Assembly: GCF_014651055.1 (NCBI RefSeq)
Contig: NZ_BMWD01000014.1
Span: 1 to 64,000 of the forward strand
Direction: 5' to 3'
DNA: 64,000 nucleotides
From: Streptomyces fructofermentans
Lineage (GTDB): Bacteria; Actinomycetota; Actinomycetes; Streptomycetales; Streptomycetaceae
Part shown: positions 60,170 to 64,000 of the stretch, piece by piece
How positions within the stretch are numbered: the stretch's first letter is position 1
Layout: each line of letters opens with the position of its first letter
Position numbers and translations under genes: made by a program
The notes under the pieces: model-generated
Seen by the model: the letters and a program-made list of their open reading frames with translations, nothing else
What the model was told of the DNA's origin: nothing
Databases searched by the model: none

Positions 60170-61888
60170 ATGGCCAGTTCCTTGCTGTTCAACCCGCACA
60201 CCTACGACCCGACGCACTTCGACCCCGAGACGCGCAGGCTGCTGCGCGCCACCATCGACTGGTTCGAGGACCGCGGCAAGCGCCGCCTGATCGAGGACTA
60301 TCGCTCCCGCGCCTGGCTCGGCGACTTCCTCGCCTTCGCCGCCAAGGAGCGCCTGTTCGCCACGTTCCTCACCCCGGCCTCGGCCGCCGCGGACGAGGAC
60401 CAGCGCTGGGACACCGCGCGGATCGCCGCCCTGAACGAGATCTTCGGCTTCTACGGTCTCGACTACTGGTACGCCTGGCAGGTGACCGTCCTCGGTCTCG
60501 GCCCGGTGTGGCAGAGCGACAACACCGCGGCGCGCAGCCGCGCAGCGGACCTCCTGTCGCAGGGTGAGGTCTTCGCGTTCGGCCTGTCCGAGAAGACCCA
60601 CGGCGCCGACATCTACTCCACCGACATGCTGCTGGAGCCCGACGGCGACGGCGGCTTCCGGGCCACCGGCTCCAAGTACTACATCGGCAACGGCAACGCG
60701 GCAGGCCTCGTCTCCGTGTTCGGCCGTCGTACCGACATCGACGGCCCGGACGGATACGTCTTCTTCGCGGCCGACAGCCGCCACCCGGCGTACCACCTGG
60801 TGACGAACGTCGTCGACTCGTCCAAGTTCGTCAGCGAGTTCCGCCTGGAGGAGTATCCGGTCGCGCCCGAGGACGTCCTGCACACCGGCCGCGCCGCCTT
60901 CGACGCGGCCCTCAACACCGTCAACGTCGGCAAGTTCAACCTCTGCACCGCCTCGATCGGCATCTGCGAGCACGCGATGTACGAGGCCGTCACCCATGCG
61001 CACAACCGCATCCTCTACGGCCGCCCCGTCACCGCGTTCCCGCATGTGCGCCGTGAGTTGGCCGAGGCGTACGTGCGTCTCGTGGGCATGAAGCTGTTCA
61101 GCGACCGCGCCGTCGACTACTTCCGCTCGGCCGGTCCGGAGGACCGCCGCTACCTGCTCTTCAACCCGATGACGAAGATGAAGGTGACCACGGAGGGCGA
61201 GAAGGTCGTCGACCTGATGTGGGACGTCATCGCCGCCAAGGGCTTCGAGAAGGACAACTACTTCTCCCAGGCGGCGATCGAGATCCGTGGCCTGCCCAAG
61301 CTCGAAGGCACGGTCCACGTCAACCTCGCGCTGATCCTCAAGTTCATGCGCAACCACCTGCTGGACCCGATCGACGTGCCCGCCGTGCCGACCCGGCTCG
61401 ACGCGGCCGACGACGCCTTCCTCTTCCGGCAGGGACCGGCCCGCGGCCTCGGGTCGGTGCGCTTCCACGACTGGCGCCCCGCCTACGACGCGTACGCCGC
61501 GGTGGCGAACGTCGCCCGTTTCCGGGAGCAGGCCGACGCCCTGTGCGAGTTCGTCTCCACCGTCGCCCCCGACGAGGAGCAGAGCCGCGACCTCGACTTC
61601 CTCCTGTCCGTGGGGCAGTTGTTCGCGCTGGTGGTGCACGGGCAGCTGATCCTGGAGCAGGCGCGCCTGACGGACCTGGACGAGTCCGTGCTGGACGAGC
61701 TGTTCTCCGTGCTCGTCCGTGACTTCTCCGGGCACTGCGTCGAGCTGCACGGCAAGGACTCCGCCACCGAGCGGCAGCAGCAGTGGGCACTTGACGCGAT
61801 CCGGCGCCCTGTCGTGGACGAGGCGCGTTCCGCGCAGGTGTGGCAGCGCGTGGAAGCGCTGTCGGGGACGTACGAGATGGCGCTCTAG
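60170..61888 (+). CDS. Acyl-CoA dehydrogenase family protein
   Basis: A 572-residue FAD-dependent acyl-CoA dehydrogenase/oxidase-like enzyme. Seen: the N-terminal helical domain, FAFGLSEKTHGADIYSTDMLL (the flavin-binding SE..HG region), TGSKYYIGNGNAAGLVSVFG (beta domain), and C-terminal helices with NVGKFNLCTASIGICEHAMYEA and TKMKVTTEGEKVVDLMWDVIAAKG. It is longer than usual 380-residue members, as in the acyl-CoA oxidase-like group. ATG 60170. Substrate unknown; likely a fatty acyl-CoA induced under PadR control. Confidence 0.88.
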   Translation: MASSLLFNPHTYDPTHFDPETRRLLRATIDWFEDRGKRRLIEDYRSRAWLGDFLAFAAKERLFATFLTPASAAADEDQRWDTARIAALNEIFGFYGLDYWYAWQVTVLGLGPVWQSDNTAARSRAADLLSQGEVFAFGLSEKTHGADIYSTDMLLEPDGDGGFRATGSKYYIGNGNAAGLVSVFGRRTDIDGPDGYVFFAADSRHPAYHLVTNVVDSSKFVSEFRLEEYPVAPEDVLHTGRAAFDAALNTVNVGKFNLCTASIGICEHAMYEAVTHAHNRILYGRPVTAFPHVRRELAEAYVRLVGMKLFSDRAVDYFRSAGPEDRRYLLFNPMTKMKVTTEGEKVVDLMWDVIAAKGFEKDNYFSQAAIEIRGLPKLEGTVHVNLALILKFMRNHLLDPIDVPAVPTRLDAADDAFLFRQGPARGLGSVRFHDWRPAYDAYAAVANVARFREQADALCEFVSTVAPDEEQSRDLDFLLSVGQLFALVVHGQLILEQARLTDLDESVLDELFSVLVRDFSGHCVELHGKDSATERQQQWALDAIRRPVVDEARSAQVWQRVEALSGTYEMAL

Positions 61889-61934
61889 CCGGCCGGCCCC
61901 ACCGCGGGAAGTCCTTCCAACACCTGCCGGGGGC

Positions 61935-62525
61935 CTACTTCATCAACTCGTCCGGTCCGGCGTCCTGTTGCTCGCGGGGCGGCCGGGCCGGACGAGTGGT
62001 GGAGGCTGTTCCGACGTGACGGTGGTCCGTCGGGCGGGCCTGCCATGGGCGCAGCCGCGGCCACCAGCCCGGTACCGCCCGGCGGTAGGTCTCGTACTCC
62101 GCGCCGAACGTGCGACGCAGCCGCGGCTCCTCGTGCCACCGCGCGAACGCCCACATCACCATTGCGGCGAGCAGCCCGTACGCGAGCAGGATCGGGCGGC
62201 CGAGGAGCAGTGCCTGTCCGACGGTCGCCGCCGTGACCGCGACGTACATGGGGTTGCGCACATGGCGGTACAGCCCGCCCACCACCAGGTGCTCGGTGGG
62301 GGCGATCGGCGCGGGAGTCCCCAGCCCCTCCACGACGAACCGCGTGAAGGCGTGCACCAGCACCGCCGCCCCCGCCAACAGGACGACGCCGCCGAGCAGT
62401 CGGACGGGCAGCCACCAGTCTCCGGCCTGCCACCCCGTCACCCACCACGGCACGACCCCGGCCACCGTGCCCGGCACCAGCGCCATGAACACCGAACTCC
62501 CCACGGCCGCCCTCGATCTGCGCAT
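61935..62525 (-). CDS. Isoprenylcysteine methyltransferase-like membrane protein
   Basis: A 196-residue protein of the ICMT/phospholipid methyltransferase-like family: helices WLPVRLLGGVVLLAGAAVLVHAF, then the signature GLYRHVRNPMYVAVTAATVGQALLLG and the C-terminal EEPRLRRTFGAEYETYRRAVPGWWPR. The RHxRNPxY and EE motifs bind SAM. The tail is Arg/Pro-rich. ATG 62525. It methylates an unknown lipid or small molecule. Convergent with the dehydrogenase gene, 46 bases apart. Confidence 0.88.
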   Translation of the reverse strand: MRRSRAAVGSSVFMALVPGTVAGVVPWWVTGWQAGDWWLPVRLLGGVVLLAGAAVLVHAFTRFVVEGLGTPAPIAPTEHLVVGGLYRHVRNPMYVAVTAATVGQALLLGRPILLAYGLLAAMVMWAFARWHEEPRLRRTFGAEYETYRRAVPGWWPRLRPWQARPTDHRHVGTASTTRPARPPREQQDAGPDELMK

Positions 62526-62684
62526 GCGGTCAGGATGACCCCCGCGCCCCGCGCAGTAAACGGGACTGCCAACCTCCGGTCTGCGACGCCGAGTACGGGC
62601 AGGTCCTCGGTGAACACCCGGTTCGCCCGGCCGGGCGCGGGGCACAATCGTCTTCCGGTACGTGCCGGGGGGCGGGGGGAGCTG

Positions 62685-63002
62685 ATGAGGCACGCCATGC
62701 GCTGGGTGTTGGTGGTGGCGCTCAACGTGGCAGCGTTCGCGGCGGTGTTCCTCCTCTTCTACGCCGTCGACATCGCGGCGTTCCAGAGGGTGCCAAGGAC
62801 GGCTTGCGGGGTGTTCAGCGGCACCGCTGCTGCGCCGCCTTCCGGCTTGTCCGGCTGCGGTTTGCAGCAAGGTCGGAGCACCACCCCACCTCAGGCCCCA
62901 AAGGACAGCGGCGGCCCAGACGATCGCGTGTGTTGTGGCGACGGCAAGAGCTGCGGTGGCGAGAGTGAACAGCACTGCGCCGGTGACCACCAGAGCCCGT
63001 AG
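62685..63002 (+). CDS. Small membrane-anchored protein, possibly truncated
   Basis: 105 residues: a good start (GGGGGGAGCTG before ATG 62685), one transmembrane helix (WVLVVALNVAAFAAVFLLFYAVDI), then from about residue 38 a Gly/Ser/Cys-rich stretch that lies antisense to the MFS pseudogene. The real gene probably ended elsewhere and was cut at about 62790; the remainder is run-through. Confidence 0.35.
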   Translation: MRHAMRWVLVVALNVAAFAAVFLLFYAVDIAAFQRVPRTACGVFSGTAAAPPSGLSGCGLQQGRSTTPPQAPKDSGGPDDRVCCGDGKSCGGESEQHCAGDHQSP

Positions 63003-63472
63003 CCAGCGGTCGACATTGCGTCCGACGTGCCAAATGCTCACCAGGCATGCGACACCGAAACCTAGGAGAACCGCGTCGGTCGCTGCCCGAGCCCGGCGCG
63101 CTGTAGGTAGGCAGCGCTGTAGGCCTAGATGATCGTATGCCCGAGAACGAACGTCGTGACCGTGACCATGATCGCCGCGACACCCGGCACCACCAGGGTC
63201 TGCCTCAGGGGCGACTTCGCTGACTCTGGTGCGGGGCCCGAAGGCTTGGCGTCAGCCTGTTCAATGGCGGGTTGCCCCACACCGGTGACGGACACGCTGA
63301 TCCAGCCGATGACGGCAAGAGCGACCAGGGAGACAGCGCCAAACGCCACCCGCCATCCCACCTGTTCACCGATCAGCGTGCCAGCCAGAACCCCCAAGGA
63401 CAACGCCACAAGCGCGGCACAGTGCAAACCTTCGAGCAGGAGCAGTCTCCCAAGGCCCCGGTGCAGGGGCAT
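62759..63472 (-). pseudogene. Decayed MFS transporter
   Basis: Minus-strand pieces of one MFS protein: LSLGVLAGTLIGEQVGWRVA and LRQTLVVPGVAAIMVTVTTF up to HTII, where a TAG (63127) interrupts; then AYSAAYLQRAGLG, a one-base shift, ATDAVLLGFGVACLVSIWHV, GRNVDRWLRALVVTGAVLFT and WGLRWGGAPTLLQTA, another shift, and AVLGTLWNAAMSTA before TAG at 62759. The N-terminal helices and the end are missing. At least one stop and two frameshifts make it non-functional. Confidence 0.8.
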
Positions 63473-63789
63473 GCGGTGTCGTGCGTCTCCCGCCTGCCAG
63501 CCTGATGCTCGAGAGGAAGCGTCCGGCGCAGTGACGTACTCCGTCCTGTGGGCGGGCGAGCACGGGCAGCGGTCTCCACCTCGGCGTGAACGACTTCAAC
63601 CGGTTGCACCAGAGGCCACTACCCTATGGCCTGATACAAGATGCTTTCATCCGATTTGTGACATAACGTCGATCAATGACAGAGCGCTGCGCTCTGTCAT
63701 CACCCGGCCCGCAGCGTCCCCAAGTGGTTAGCCAGAACGGTTGCCCGCGGACGGTGCAAGCCTCGATCGACTACAGCGGGGAGCCGTCC
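63473..63789. other. Intergenic region upstream of the epoxide hydrolase gene
   Basis: 317 bases, lower in GC near 63610-63680 (CTATGGCCTGATACAAGATG), with no gene. It contains the palindrome at 63676-63700 and probably the promoter for the downstream gene. Confidence 0.5.
63676..63700. promoter_or_regulatory. 25-base perfect palindrome (TetR-type operator)
   Basis: ATGACAGAGCG, CTG, CGCTCTGTCAT: two perfect 11-base half-sites, 90 bases ahead of the epoxide hydrolase start. The size and symmetry fit a TetR-family binding site; a transcript hairpin is the alternative. No TetR gene lies in the window. Confidence 0.7.
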
Positions 63790-64000
63790 ATGCCTGCCAC
63801 CTCACAGAATGCCGAGATTCGCCCGTTCACCTTTGATTTCCCCGACGCGGATCTACAGGAAATGCGTCGGCGCATCAAGGCCACGCGCTGGCCCGAGCGG
63901 GAAACCGTCGCGGACAAATCCCAGGGCGTGCCGCTCGCCACGATGCAGGAGCTCGCGCGCTACTGGGCCGAAGACTACGACTGGCGCAAGTGCGAGGCGA
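63790..64000 (+). CDS. Epoxide hydrolase family protein (N-terminal part)
   Basis: The first 70 residues of a protein that runs past the window end. It begins MPATSQNAEIRPFTFDFPDA, then LQEMRRRIKATRWPERE and LARYWAEDYDWRKCEA, which match the EHN domain found at the N-terminus of microsomal-type epoxide hydrolases. ATG 63790 has GGGGAG upstream. The alpha/beta hydrolase domain would follow. Located behind the palindrome, so likely repressor-controlled. Confidence 0.85.
   Translation, partial: MPATSQNAEIRPFTFDFPDADLQEMRRRIKATRWPERETVADKSQGVPLATMQELARYWAEDYDWRKCEA

Overview
The base composition (very high GC, codons ending in G or C, frequent GTG starts, 4-base ATGA/GTGA gene overlaps) and gene content (DUF2993, DUF1707, DUF5994, DUF4262, PucR, SpoIIE-type phosphatase, STAS and GAF-ANTAR proteins, streptogrisin-like secreted protein) point to a Streptomyces or close relative. 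Many decayed genes, a transposon remnant and few core genes suggest an accessory or chromosome-arm-like region. This is inferred from sequence alone.

Region 1 (1-9.2 kb): a VOC-fold protein, an aberrant tRNA-like sequence, then a divergon. To the left run a secreted repeat protein, a large MMPL transporter, a DUF2993 lipid-binding protein and a flavodoxin-like protein, chained by short overlaps. To the right run a response regulator, its histidine kinase and a cytoplasmic protein carrying the same two-copy repeat as the secreted one. This is the best candidate for an undescribed system: a cell-envelope sensing and lipid-export module. Region 2 (9.4-19.7 kb): a secreted Ig-like protein, DUF4262, HEAT-repeat and degenerate thioredoxin proteins, a PucR regulator next to a ferredoxin reductase/fatty acid desaturase pair, an NAD kinase, and a ribB-HAD phosphatase pair. 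Region 3 (20.2-30 kb): stress-signalling genes (two STAS loci sharing one upstream element, one of them broken; GNAT; SpoIIE-type phosphatase; two GAF-ANTAR proteins; two DUF5994 proteins), with a desaturase fragment.

Region 4 (30-38.5 kb): an ABC/FtsX transporter with two permeases, divergent from a two-component system, then DUF2461, an MFS exporter, a lipoprotein and a tiny coupled secreted peptide. Region 5 (38.8-50.7 kb): a glycerophosphodiesterase, an alpha-glucoside uptake operon (GH13 enzyme, binding protein, two permeases, one with an extracellular insert), an orphan binding protein, and a PadR-ABC-FtsX operon. Region 6 (51-64 kb): gene remnants, a streptogrisin-like protein that has lost its catalytic serine, a DUF1707 protein, a UDG-family protein, a methyltransferase, MscL with a zinc-ribbon tail, an IS605-type remnant with an intact TnpB, a PadR gene with a perfect palindrome upstream and an acyl-CoA dehydrogenase behind it, an ICMT-like methyltransferase, a decayed MFS gene, and the start of an epoxide hydrolase behind a 25-base palindrome.

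No CRISPR array, rRNA, prophage or large biosynthetic cluster was seen.
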